Source of the DNA: Hydractinia symbiolongicarpus
Taxonomy: Eukaryota; Cnidaria; Hydrozoa; Anthoathecata; Hydractiniidae
Direction: 5' to 3'
Assembly: GCF_029227915.1 (NCBI RefSeq)
Contig: NC_079879.1
Location: forward strand, 26,726,501 to 26,790,500
Length of the DNA: 64,000 bases
Shown: in pieces, positions 12,801 through 19,865 of the stretch
Layout of the letters: each line of letters starts with the position of its first letter
Position numbering within the stretch: the stretch's first letter is position 1
Program-made: the position numbers and the translations under genes
Notes under the pieces: generated by a model
The model's input: the letters and a program-made list of their open reading frames with translations, nothing else
Told to the model about the DNA's origin: nothing
Database searches by the model: none

Positions 12801-15800
12801 GATCAGATATCATACGTAAATAGTATCCAATAAATTTACCTACTTAAAAAGAGATTATTGTCCAAATCAGACAGTTTAAGTGATGAGGAAACCACAAAGA
12901 TGAGGCAATTAATTGGTCAATTAAATTGCGTAGCTACTCAGACAAGACCAGAAATATTGTTTGATTGTTGTCAGCTGATGGGAATTGTAAGCAAAGCTAC
13001 TGTTGGTGACCTGACATATTTAAACAAAGATTTAAGGTGAAGAAAAATGATGTTGCACTCCACTTTCCAAGCGTAGGCAATATTGAAGAAGCCAAACTTA
13101 TTTTTTATAGTGATGCTTTGTATGGGAATTTGAGTGATGGAGGTTCACAAGGAGGTTATGTTAACTTCCTAAGTAACAAAGATAAGTCCATTACCATCGC
13201 CTTAGCTTGGCAGACAAAAAGAGTTAGACGAGTTGTCAAAAGTACACTATCAGCAGAAATGTTAGCTCTTATAGAAGCTGCAGAATCGTCATACTGGTTA
13301 TCGAGTATTATTCAATGTGCTGTCTTTGATGGCAAAGGACTCCAGATTGCAATGGAATGTTATACGGATTGCAAGTCTTTGGTAGATGCTGCACATTCCA
13401 GTAAAGGTATTTTGGACAGAAGATTAAGAGTCAATAGAGCCATCTTGAAAGAAATTATAGAAAAAAAAAAGAAATTTCAAAACTTAGTTGGATAGCAACA
13501 AAAGACCAAATGGCAGATCGAATGACAGAGAATGGAGCTTCTTCAAGTCGACTTTTGCAAGCAATTGCAATTGCTGGAATGTGCAGCATCTACCAAAGAC
13601 TTGCAATCCGTATAACATTCCATTGCAATCTGGAGTCCTTTGCCATCAAAGACAACATCTCGAATAATACTCGATAACCAGTATGACGATTCTGCAGCTT
13701 CTATAAGAGCTAACATTTCTGCTGATAGTGTACTTTTGTAAGCTGTAAGCTGAGAAAGTGAAGAAGTTTGTAAATACTGTACATATGATTGAGTTGATTT
13801 ACAGAAAATGAAAAAGACTAATAAAAATGAGAAGACACAGATTCTCACCAACATTCACTAATTGAAGAAAGAGAAGGGAGATTGTTAATACTAATATGTT
13901 GTCTCCATAATATAGACTATAAACAATAGTGAATGTTCTTGGTGGGCCTTCAAGTGGTTGTGCAGTTGTGTTGATATCCAGTTGTGTTGCTGTGTTACGG
14001 ATCAAGTTGTGTTCCTGCTGGTTGTGTTTGTGATACCACTGAGTAATCAAGTGAGACAATCAAAGTAAGCCATTATTGTTACTTAACATTTTTTATTTCC
14101 ATTTTTTCTTTAATTAAGGTGCCAAACTCCAATATCAACAATCATATAACTCATATACCATGGATCAGGATTTAAATCACATATCAGGATTTGCAATCAA
14201 TTCAAGCAAACCCGTAATATTTAAATGCCTTAATATATACAAAATTACAAAATTACAATCGAATTACATTAAATTTCAAATTATGTGCTCATTCTTGAAT
14301 AAAAACAAGCGGAACTTCAATGGACCTACCCGGATTTAATACAACAAAAAAAACAACCAATTCCCAGAAAAATCCGAAAATCCATTTGTTTTTTTAATCG
14401 TTTTGACTCATTTCGCCCATGTATCTGCCATTATAGGGTCGGAAATTTTTTTTTTATCACATTCAAAAATAGAGAAGAATTGTGTTCTCCATCTTTGCAC
14501 AAAAAATCAGAATAAACTAATGATCTAATCCTGAGAAATGTCTAGAAAAAATAAATCCATCAACATCATTAAGATTCAGAGTCAGAAATCTGACTTCTTC
14601 ACATTTGAGTGTTTATTGTTCCCTGTCATTGTGCAAAACATTAGAAAAAAATATATGAATTCAACAAATCAAATTCGATAAAAGGATTATAAGGAATCAT
14701 TAAAAGTGTTTTTGGACTAATGTTTTATTGACAAGAAAGTAAAGGAAAAAGTCCTACATCGCCATTTTTCGCATCCTTGCCCAGCTGTTAGCATGACGTA
14801 ATGAAATTGGCTGGGACAATGTTATCACTATAATTATAGGTGCAAAACTTCGTAGCAACACAAGATTGCAAAGTATTTTCATAAAAATTACGACACGTTT
14901 TATTTTTAACATGTTTCGACTTTACCAAAGTCATCTTCAGAATATTATACAAAAGTTGATACATACACTCTTTATACAAAAATTTTTTCGAAAGTTATTT
15001 AAATATTTCCCAAAAGTACAATTTTATATGAATTATACAAGCTAATCCATATTGACAAAATAATATTAGATAAACTAACAAAAGTTAGTTAAATAAAAGG
15101 AGGACAGGACAGTTACAACGTTTTCTTAGGAATTTAAAGAAAAAAGGTTTTTTTAGTGACAAAGTGTACAACGATATATATCCCAGTGGTTCTCAACCAG
15201 CCAGAATATACGGCCTTCCTAAAATGCATAAATCTTTTGAAAATTTACCTAAATTTAGGCCTATTATATCTTCTATAGGCACATGTAACTATCAACTTGC
15301 CAAGTTTTTAGGTGGTTTATTATCTGCTGTAATTCCCAAGGATTACTGTACTGCAGATACTTTCACTTTCGTTGAGGAATTAAAAAAGGTGAGTAAATTC
15401 GACAAGTTTATGGTTTCTTTTGATGTTTGTAGTCTTTTCACGAACATACCATTGAATGAAACATTAGATCTTGCAGTTCAACTTGTAATTGCCGGAAATC
15501 GTAAACTCAAAATCACAAAATCTGAACTAAAACAATTATTCGTTTTTGCAACGTCATCCTCGATTTTTTTGTTCAATAATGAAATGTATGAACAGGTCGA
15601 TGGTGTTGCCATGGGCTCGCCGCTAGCACCTATTTTAGCGAATCTTTTCATGGGCGTTAAAGAAAAGGAATGGATAAAAAATTACTGGGGTTGTGGCCCA
15701 ACATACTACCGTAGATATGTGGATGACATCTTTGCTTTATTTAATGATGAAAGTGAAGCGTTGGCCTTTTTTGAATACTTGAATCAGAGACACCCTAATA

Positions 15801-18645
15801 TAAAATTTACCTTAAAAAAACAAGTTGATGGTAAACTTCCTTTTCTTGACATTTTAATTGAGAACACCAGTGACAAATTTTATACTTCTGTGTTCCATAA
15901 GTCAACCTATACTGGCCTTTTAACTAATTATTTTAGTTTCACTCCCAAAATCTATAAAATAGCTCTCACTAAAACACTAATTGACAGGACTTTCAAAATT
16001 AACAACAGTTGGAAACACTTTGACATTAATATTAACGCTCTGACTGAAATTTTGAGAAAAAACTTTTTTCCTACAAAACTGGTAAACCGCCATATTTCAA
16101 ATTACCTTGATAAGAATTTTTCTACAGCTGTCAGTACAGAGACAACTAATGTATTAGAAAAGAGGTATTTTAAATTGCCTTTTATTGGCAAGTACTCTAA
16201 TACTGCCAAAGAAAAAGTCAATCAACTTGTCAATAAGATGTGTAAAGAAATCAATGTGTGCCTCGTTTTTAAGTCGTGTAAAATTAAAGATTATTTTTCT
16301 TGCAAGGACAGAGTTCCTGAATCTTTTAAATCTGGACTTGTGTATAAATTTGTTTGTGCTAGTTGTAATGCTAGCTATGTGGGTGAAACCACCAGGCACA
16401 TTTCTAGTAGAGTTAAAGAACATTTGAAAACTGATAAAAACTCACAAATATTTAAGCATATGCAGTCAAATCTTAACTGTAAATTACTATGTAACGAAAA
16501 ATTTTTTTCTATTTTGGATCATGCAGACACTGATTGGCAGAGGAAACTCAAAAAGGGTATGCATATTTCTTGGTTGAAACCAGACCTCAATAAACAAGTT
16601 AAGCATTGCATCATCAATTTATCCGTTTAATTTTATGTTTTGTATTAGCCGCTTGTTCAATATCGTTTTTGTTACTTAGATATTGATTTAGCATGTGTAA
16701 ATTCATTTAATAAAATTAAAAAATTGTACTTTTGGGAAATATTTAATCGTCTTAAACAAATTGTGTATATAAATTTTATTTAACTAACTTTTGTTAGTTT
16801 ATCTAATATTATTTTGCCAATATGGATTAGCTTGTATAATTCATATAAAATTGTACTTTTGGGAAATATTTAAATAACTTTCGAAAAAAATTTTGTATAA
16901 AGAGTGTATGTATCAACTTTTGTATAATATTCTGAAGATGACTTTGGTCAATTATAGGTGCAATTATACTGGCATTTTTGATAACAAAGCCCTGGCTTTT
17001 AAATCTGCTCACAGAAATACAGGGAGTATTATAATATTAGCTGGTGAAAAATCCACACCAGTAAAAAAATATGGTATTTATTATTCTCGATTAAGATTAT
17101 CGATTAAGATAAGAAACATAGATTTATAAGGTACACAGATCGAAACACATTGGCCACTAATGAGTTATGTTTTTTGTACTTACAGAGGACAATATCTTTG
17201 TATCAGAAGCTTTTATCTCAGGTTTAGTGTGTTCTGTGTTTTTAGGTGTCAAGTGTAATGGCACTGAAGCTTTCATTCCCGATTTTAAAGTTAATTTGGA
17301 TTCCAAATAATCACTGGGTTCAGCATTGCTGTCACAGTCCTTATTTTCAGACTTGATGTTCATAGATATGCTGCAAGTCGTAGGAATGTTCTTTCTCTGT
17401 GTGTGTTGTATGGTTTGGACAGACTTCTTATGATTAAAATTTTTACACAAATCATTCCAATCAACAAACTTGAAGTGGTTTTCTGTTAAAACTAAAATAT
17501 AAAAGAAAATATATAATTAAGTAATTTATCTAATACAAACATAAATCCAATATTGCTTTGTCACAAAAAATGTTTACAGGTACTGCTAAACTGCATGGAA
17601 CATTCAGCATTACTGGCGTCACTCGCACAGCAAACCACCACATGGCATGAAATAAAACAAGAAAACCGTCCGGTTTGATCACACATTCGTATTGTACACA
17701 TCCTTTATACTTAAATATTGTATTGATTATCTTGTATCTATGGTAACGTTCTTGTTTATATAGACATGTTGTATAATTTTTATTTTACATGAAAATGGGT
17801 GTATGACACTTGGAAATGGATATATGACACCCGAAACGTCGTAAAATGTTGTTTTAATTTGAACACATGGATGTCCAAGTTTTAACATAAATATTGTCAA
17901 TTGAATTTCTAATGTCTCATGTAAAAACAACAAGAACTGAAGCGATTTGAACACTCACACAACACTATGATGAAAAATAATTAAAATGTATTTATTAAAA
18001 TATAAAGTATACAATGATAAAATTTGGTATAAAATATTAAACCACAGACTTAAAGAAAGAGATGATGATAAATTAAATCATATTAAAAGTTGTGACTATT
18101 TTTCGATAACTGAGATATGGCTGGAGAGCACACAACTCGAGTCAATTTCGAACATTATAACATTGTTAACATACAGTAAATCAAAAATCATTTCAAGATA
18201 ATGAACACCCTTATTTGATGCGAGACTTCCCACTGGTTTCATTATTTTGGGTATACTATGTAAAGCTACACGATAATAAGAAAATAACAAAAAAATGCTG
18301 CTATACGAAAAAAAAAAAAAAATACATAAACAAAAACTTTTTTGGTCAATATAGCGCGCTATTTGTGGTGGCTTTGATTTTGATACTATTCGCGCCCCTT
18401 TCAACTTTTCGTTACCACCATGACAGACCGCACCCCATACCAAATCACACATTTCTACAAATGTGTGAAATTAGCAGCTGTAGTAGCTCTTAGCTGGCTA
18501 ATCCAACTTTAAAATCGAAACAAGGAAGTTTAAATATATTGTGCAGCTATGCATGTTTACCTTTTATGTTATCTTGACCATCATCATCATCATCAGAACT
18601 TTCAGGAGAATCGCTGCTAATTACGATAACGTTTTTCATGGGCAT
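3819..18645 (-). CDS. SIMC1: SIMC1-like SUMO-interacting protein (SMC5/6 pathway), 3 coding exons
   Basis: Exons 18561-18645, 17184-17491 and 3819-5834 join in phase (1, then 0) to 802 codons. The protein starts MPMKNVIVISSDSPESSDDD, a textbook SUMO-interacting motif (hydrophobic core, then Ser/Asp run); vertebrate SIMC1 also opens with such a motif. A second one (IIVSSSDESD) lies near residue 380, and a ~50-residue unit containing NVIESPI / NVIDSPI occurs twice before it. Residues ~430-800 are alpha-helical and follow the order of the Nse5-like C-terminal domain of SIMC1 (helix after SLDYMIRNILLQSESIEEI, then FASRYFLFKFLTELFSRDF). In vertebrates SIMC1 pairs with SLF2 to place SMC5/6 on DNA. 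Donors GTAAAC and GTAAGT, acceptors TTTTAG and TTCTTAG. An in-frame TAG eight bases upstream of ATG 18645 fixes the start. Assignment to SIMC1 rather than its relative SLF2 is from memory of the family. Confidence 0.65.
5835..8995. other. SIMC1-like intron 2, portion before the Copia element
   Basis: No exon with matching phase is seen; exons 2 and 3 join directly in phase 0. The stretch is AT-rich with short open frames only. It contains the palindrome at 6402-6448 and a short inverted repeat near 7111-7155 (ACCCCCTAAT / ATTAGGGGGT around a ~25 bp loop). Confidence 0.6.
6402..6448. repeat. 47-bp near-perfect palindrome
   Basis: Left arm ACACACTCTGTGTTGAGGTG... mirrors right arm ...CACCTCGACACAGAGTGTGT around a single central base (6425). 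Only one position (6415/6435) is not Watson-Crick, and it would be G-U in RNA. It lies inside an intron. Such a sequence could be the fused ends of a small DNA transposon or a foldback; no longer terminal repeats or target-site duplication were seen. Confidence 0.8.
8996..9201 (+). repeat. Copia 5' LTR
   Basis: TGTTGATATTAATATG... to ...TTACTTAACA. It differs from the 3' LTR by several substitutions and two small indels in the GTTGTGTTG-rich middle, showing that the insertion is not recent. Confidence 0.88.
9204..9216 (+). other. Copia primer-binding site
   Basis: TGGTAGCAGAGGA sits 2 bp inside the left LTR and resembles the initiator-Met-tRNA internal fragment (TGGTATCAGAGC type) used as primer by many Copia elements. 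Known use in the family; pairing here is by similarity. Confidence 0.65.
9234..10022 (+). pseudogene. Copia gag, frameshifted
   Basis: From about 9234 a frame reads YKAPPTLSEDISYENWKKE, typical of the Copia gag N-terminus with its conserved Trp-Lys pattern. A frameshift near 9405 moves the frame to 9531-10022 (QCVIEFERLHNKAKQYGMEL and on). The CCHC zinc knuckle (C-NI-C-GSVF-H-WQRD-C) is in yet another frame, 9911-10225. Gag would package element RNA in particles; three frames mean it is dead. Confidence 0.75.
9911..10225 (+). pseudogene. Copia zinc knuckle and aspartic protease segment
   Basis: The frame carries the CX2CX4HX4C knuckle at its start and, ~45 residues later, VVLDSGCSKTVCGESW, matching the catalytic D-S/T-G of retropepsins as spelled in Copia elements (DSG followed by Ala/Cys/Ser). 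The usual flap region (FKFGDGNE) continues in the neighbouring frame from ~10198, so a frameshift near 10195 splits the protease. Confidence 0.75.
10204..11474 (+). pseudogene. Copia integrase
   Basis: The 10222-11091 frame contains the HHCC zinc module (HKQFSHPPPERL ... CETCFKY) and the catalytic core acidic residues in AMDIKEW, FMVDNGGKF and ESPGNNGIVERHN, that is the D,D-35-E triad. The GKE-type context GYSPNQLLFGKNPNIP follows in a second frame (11088-11474), so one frameshift near 11090 splits the enzyme. Integrase inserts element cDNA; this copy is broken. Confidence 0.85.
11646..13495 (+). pseudogene. Copia reverse transcriptase and RNase H
   Basis: An acidic linker (11646-11864) leads to RT. 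The frame at 11873-12535 has the Copia RT start (ENWIKNNVYEEVPMS, then KTRLVARGFED) and HSIDIKAAFLQGKL with the first catalytic Asp; a stop near 12533 interrupts it. The active-site motif appears as THVDDF (12645-12665). RNase H follows at 13037-13495: IFYSDALYGN, STLSAEMLALIEA and TDCKSLVDA are the Copia RNase H landmarks. At least three breaks separate these parts. Confidence 0.85.
13576..13741 (-). repeat. Inverted duplicate of the Copia RNase H segment
   Basis: The minus strand repeats the plus-strand segment 13240-13405 (from ACACTATCAGCAGAAATG to GATGCTGCACATTCC) with a handful of changes. The pair forms a foldback with a ~170 bp spacer, just before the 3' LTR. Confidence 0.85.
13883..14088 (+). 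repeat. Copia 3' LTR
   Basis: TGTTAATACTAATATG... to ...TTACTTAACA, preceded by the purine tract at 13864-13880. Pairs with 8996-9201. Confidence 0.88.
14089..14831. other. Intron spacer between Copia and Penelope-like elements
   Basis: AT-rich intron sequence of the SIMC1-like gene. I see no exon, repeat boundary or open frame of note. Confidence 0.55.
14892..14940 (-). ncRNA. Hammerhead ribozyme core in the Penelope terminal repeat
   Basis: Read on the minus strand: CTGAAGA (14940-14934), a hairpin GACTTT-GGT-AAAGTC, GAAA, then ACATGT pairing with ACGTGT across an A-rich loop, and the cleavage triplet GTC ending at 14892. These are all invariant core positions of a hammerhead (CUGANGA, GAAA, NUH) with perfect stem II and a 6-bp stem III. 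Penelope-like elements are known to carry hammerheads in their terminal repeats. Stem I looks weak, so activity of this copy is uncertain. The right-hand repeat is cut off inside stem II (16931-16949). Confidence 0.75.
14924..15098 (-). repeat. Inverted copy of Penelope terminal repeat (left arm)
   Basis: About 175 bp matching the reverse complement of 16774-16948 with only a few differences (e.g. TTTTGTCAATATGG against TTTTGCCAATATGG). The two arms enclose the whole coding region. Confidence 0.88.
15101..16630 (+). CDS. Penelope-type reverse transcriptase / GIY-YIG endonuclease, 5' truncated
   Basis: One uninterrupted frame of ~509 codons. It opens at QRFLRNLKKKGFFSDKVYND, a conserved RT region of the family, with no initiator ATG because the 5' end is truncated. 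Then come PARIYGLPKMHK, VSFDVCSLFTNIP (first catalytic Asp), GVAMGSPLAPILANLF, YYRRYVDDIFAL (active-site DD) and KLPFLDIL. The last ~110 residues hold the GIY-YIG module: GLVYKFVCASCNASYVGETT with the CX2C insertion typical of Penelope, then RVKEH. RT copies the RNA and the endonuclease nicks the target. The intact frame suggests a fairly young insertion compared with the nearby Copia element. Confidence 0.9.
   Translation, partial: RTGQLQRFLRNLKKKGFFSDKVYNDIYPSGSQPARIYGLPKMHKSFENLPKFRPIISSIGTCNYQLAKFLGGLLSAVIPKDYCTADTFTFVEELKKVSKFDKFMVSFDVCSLFTNIPLNETLDLAVQLVIAGNRKLKITKSELKQLFVFATSSSIFLFNNEMYEQVDGVAMGSPLAPILANLFMGVKEKEWIKNYWGCGPTYYRRYVDDIFALFNDESEALAFFEYLNQRHPNIKFTLKKQVDGKLPFLDILIENTSDKFYTSVFHKSTYTGLLTNYFSFTPKIYKIALTKTLIDRTFKINNSWKHFDININALTEILRKNFFPTKLVNRHISNYLDKNFSTAVSTETTNVLEKRYFKLPFIGKYSNTAKEKVNQLVNKMCKEINVCLVFKSCKIKDYFSCKDRVPESFKSGLVYKFVCASCNASYVGETTRHISSRVKEHLKTDKNSQIFKHMQSNLNCKLLCNEKFFSILDHADTDWQRKLKKGMHISWLKPDLNKQVKHCIINLSV
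16774..16948 (+). repeat. Penelope terminal repeat (right arm)
   Basis: Right-hand end of the element, pairing with 14924-15098. It ends in CTGAAGATGACTTTGGTC, inside stem II of the hammerhead, directly against the target duplication. Confidence 0.85.
17492..18560. other. SIMC1-like intron 1
   Basis: 1069 bp between the SUMO-motif exon and exon 2, minus strand. Donor AAAAG|GTAAAC, acceptor TATATTTTAG. Nothing else recognisable inside; short open frames on both strands have no support. Confidence 0.7.
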
Positions 18646-18700
18646 TTCCTAATGTTTTCTTTTCAGCAATCTGAAAAAAAAAACATGGACATCGTTGTCG
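18646..18700. promoter_or_regulatory. Head-to-head promoter region with possible splice acceptors on both strands
   Basis: This lies just upstream of the SIMC1-like ATG (minus) and may also be upstream of the CYREN-like gene (plus). On the minus strand a T10 tract followed by CAG sits ~25 bp before the ATG; on the plus strand TTTTCTTTTCAG ends at 18666. Either could be a 5' UTR intron acceptor, or on the minus strand a trans-splice acceptor, as many hydrozoan mRNAs receive a spliced leader. No TATA box was identified. Confidence 0.3.
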
Positions 18701-18759
18701 GTAAAAATTCGCAGAATTCCAATTCGCTCTCCACCAGTGATAAAAGTTTAAAAACTTTA
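18685..18759 (+). other. Candidate first coding exon of the CYREN-like gene
   Basis: An ATG at 18685 opens 25 codons (starting MDIVVGKNSQNSNSLSTSD) and ends at TTTA|GTAGGA in phase 0, the phase required by the exon at 22594. The donor is weak and the intron would be 3.8 kb. Composition is compatible with the disordered start of this family. Other short first exons are possible, so this is a proposal only. Confidence 0.3.
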
Positions 18760-19434
18760 GTAGGACAAAACGTAATTTGTTTAGTGATTCGTTCCAGAAA
18801 CTTTATATAGAGTAATAAGGGTAGAGAAAATTTAATTGTGGTACTATAAGTGCACTAGCTAGTTAAAGATATGATTTTTAGATTATTTTTACAAGGAGGA
18901 GAACGCAAGTTTTTGAATTTGTGCATATTTTACATAAATACAAAGTTACAAAATTGAAAGTAATAATGGCGCGTGAATAAAGTAATGTCCGTTTTTTGTT
19001 TCGTGTAAAAATAAATGGGCATCCATAAAGTACGTACGCACCAAATTGCTCATTTTTGGACCCACCAACCCTTTCCTCTAGCCTAAAGCACGTGCATCCC
19101 AACAGTTTTTATCACTTTGATTTATAGACCTCAAGGGAGAAAGGATTGAAATGGAACTAGCTAGAAGAAGACTCCTGAAGATACACTGTATTTTATTTGC
19201 AATCTATGTTTTTTGTGGTAATCTTTCCTTTATTATTGAAAATACGTTTGGTTATGGAATCCTGGAAAAAATTACTTTTACTTTTTTATAAAAATTTTTT
19301 TTAAGGCAATTAGCTAGAAATGCAAAGGGGCTAAAAGCAGTTCTCAATATTTTTCCGTATCAAAAAAACTTGTGAATTTTCTATTTACTTAAATCTATTT
19401 AACTTAAATCGGTCACACCATCACTGATAATTTA

Positions 19435-19865
19435 GGTGGAGTTTAGGCCACAATCAAAAATATGTTATGTTCGCGTCCTGAAAACCCTGCAAAAGTGAGT
19501 CAGTTGGTTGGTTGGGTGTATTTTGCCAGGAACTTTCAGATTAGAACAAATAAATTCATTCCCAGGGCCAAAAAACAGTATAGTGCTACTCGACATCATT
19601 TGCAGACCCTTAGCCGCCCTGTAAACTGTCAGTAGACACAGGAGTACCCTAAGGTAAATAATTTTTAACGGGAATTAATTTTTGCGAGTTTTTGTCAATT
19701 TTGCGAAAATTAGCTCTCACTAATATTCCTTTTTCTTTTTAAATATCTTGCGAAAAAAATTTTAGGTTTTTTTCCGACTTACCAATGCGGGTTTTTATTA
19801 CCCAAAGTGGTTCAGTCGGAGGACGCGAGCATAACATATTTTTGATGGCAGCCTTACAAGCCACC
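19435..19865. repeat. Candidate MITE with ~45-bp terminal inverted repeats
   Basis: GGTGGAGTTTAGGCC...ATCAAAAATATGTTATG...TCGCGTCCT at 19435-19480 is mirrored at 19820-19865; the inner 30 bp match almost perfectly. No coding capacity in the ~430 bp. A clear target-site duplication was not found, so the superfamily is unknown. Confidence 0.65.

Larger units (their letters stand above)
8996..14088 (+). mobile_element. Ty1/Copia LTR retrotransposon, decayed
   Basis: Two ~206 bp direct repeats (8996-9201 and 13883-14088) begin TGTT and end AACA and flank a gag-pol interior. Immediate flanks are TTTTT on both sides, compatible with a 5 bp target duplication but in a T-run. A primer-binding site (TGGTAGCAGAGGA, 9204) follows the left LTR and a purine tract (13864-13880) precedes the right one. 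The order gag, zinc knuckle, protease, integrase, RT, RNase H is the Copia order (integrase before RT). Reading frames are broken many times, so it cannot be autonomous. It lies in the SIMC1-like intron, antisense to that gene. Confidence 0.92.
14846..16949 (+). mobile_element. Penelope-like retroelement with 5' inverted end
   Basis: The element is bracketed by an exact 14-bp target duplication, AATTATAGGTGCAA, at 14832-14845 and 16950-16963. Its interior codes for a Penelope-type RT fused to a GIY-YIG endonuclease (15101-16630). The left 250 bp is an inverted copy of the right-hand terminal repeat (14924-15098 against 16774-16948), a configuration common in Penelope-like elements. A direct repeat of TTGTACTTTTGGGAAATATT at ~16726 and ~16852 marks the start of the terminal repeat. 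The coding start is lost at the inversion junction (~15098), so the copy is 5' truncated. It sits in the SIMC1-like intron 2, antisense to the gene. Confidence 0.93.

Noticed and set aside
13543-13854. 103-codon minus-strand frame as a separate gene
   Set aside because: It is the inverted duplicate of the Copia RNase H segment.
19151-19218. Possible signal-peptide first exon (MELARRRLLKIHCILFAIYV) ending at a GTAATC donor
   Set aside because: Phase 1 does not fit the CYREN-like exon at 22594 (phase 0), and no downstream phase-1 partner was found.
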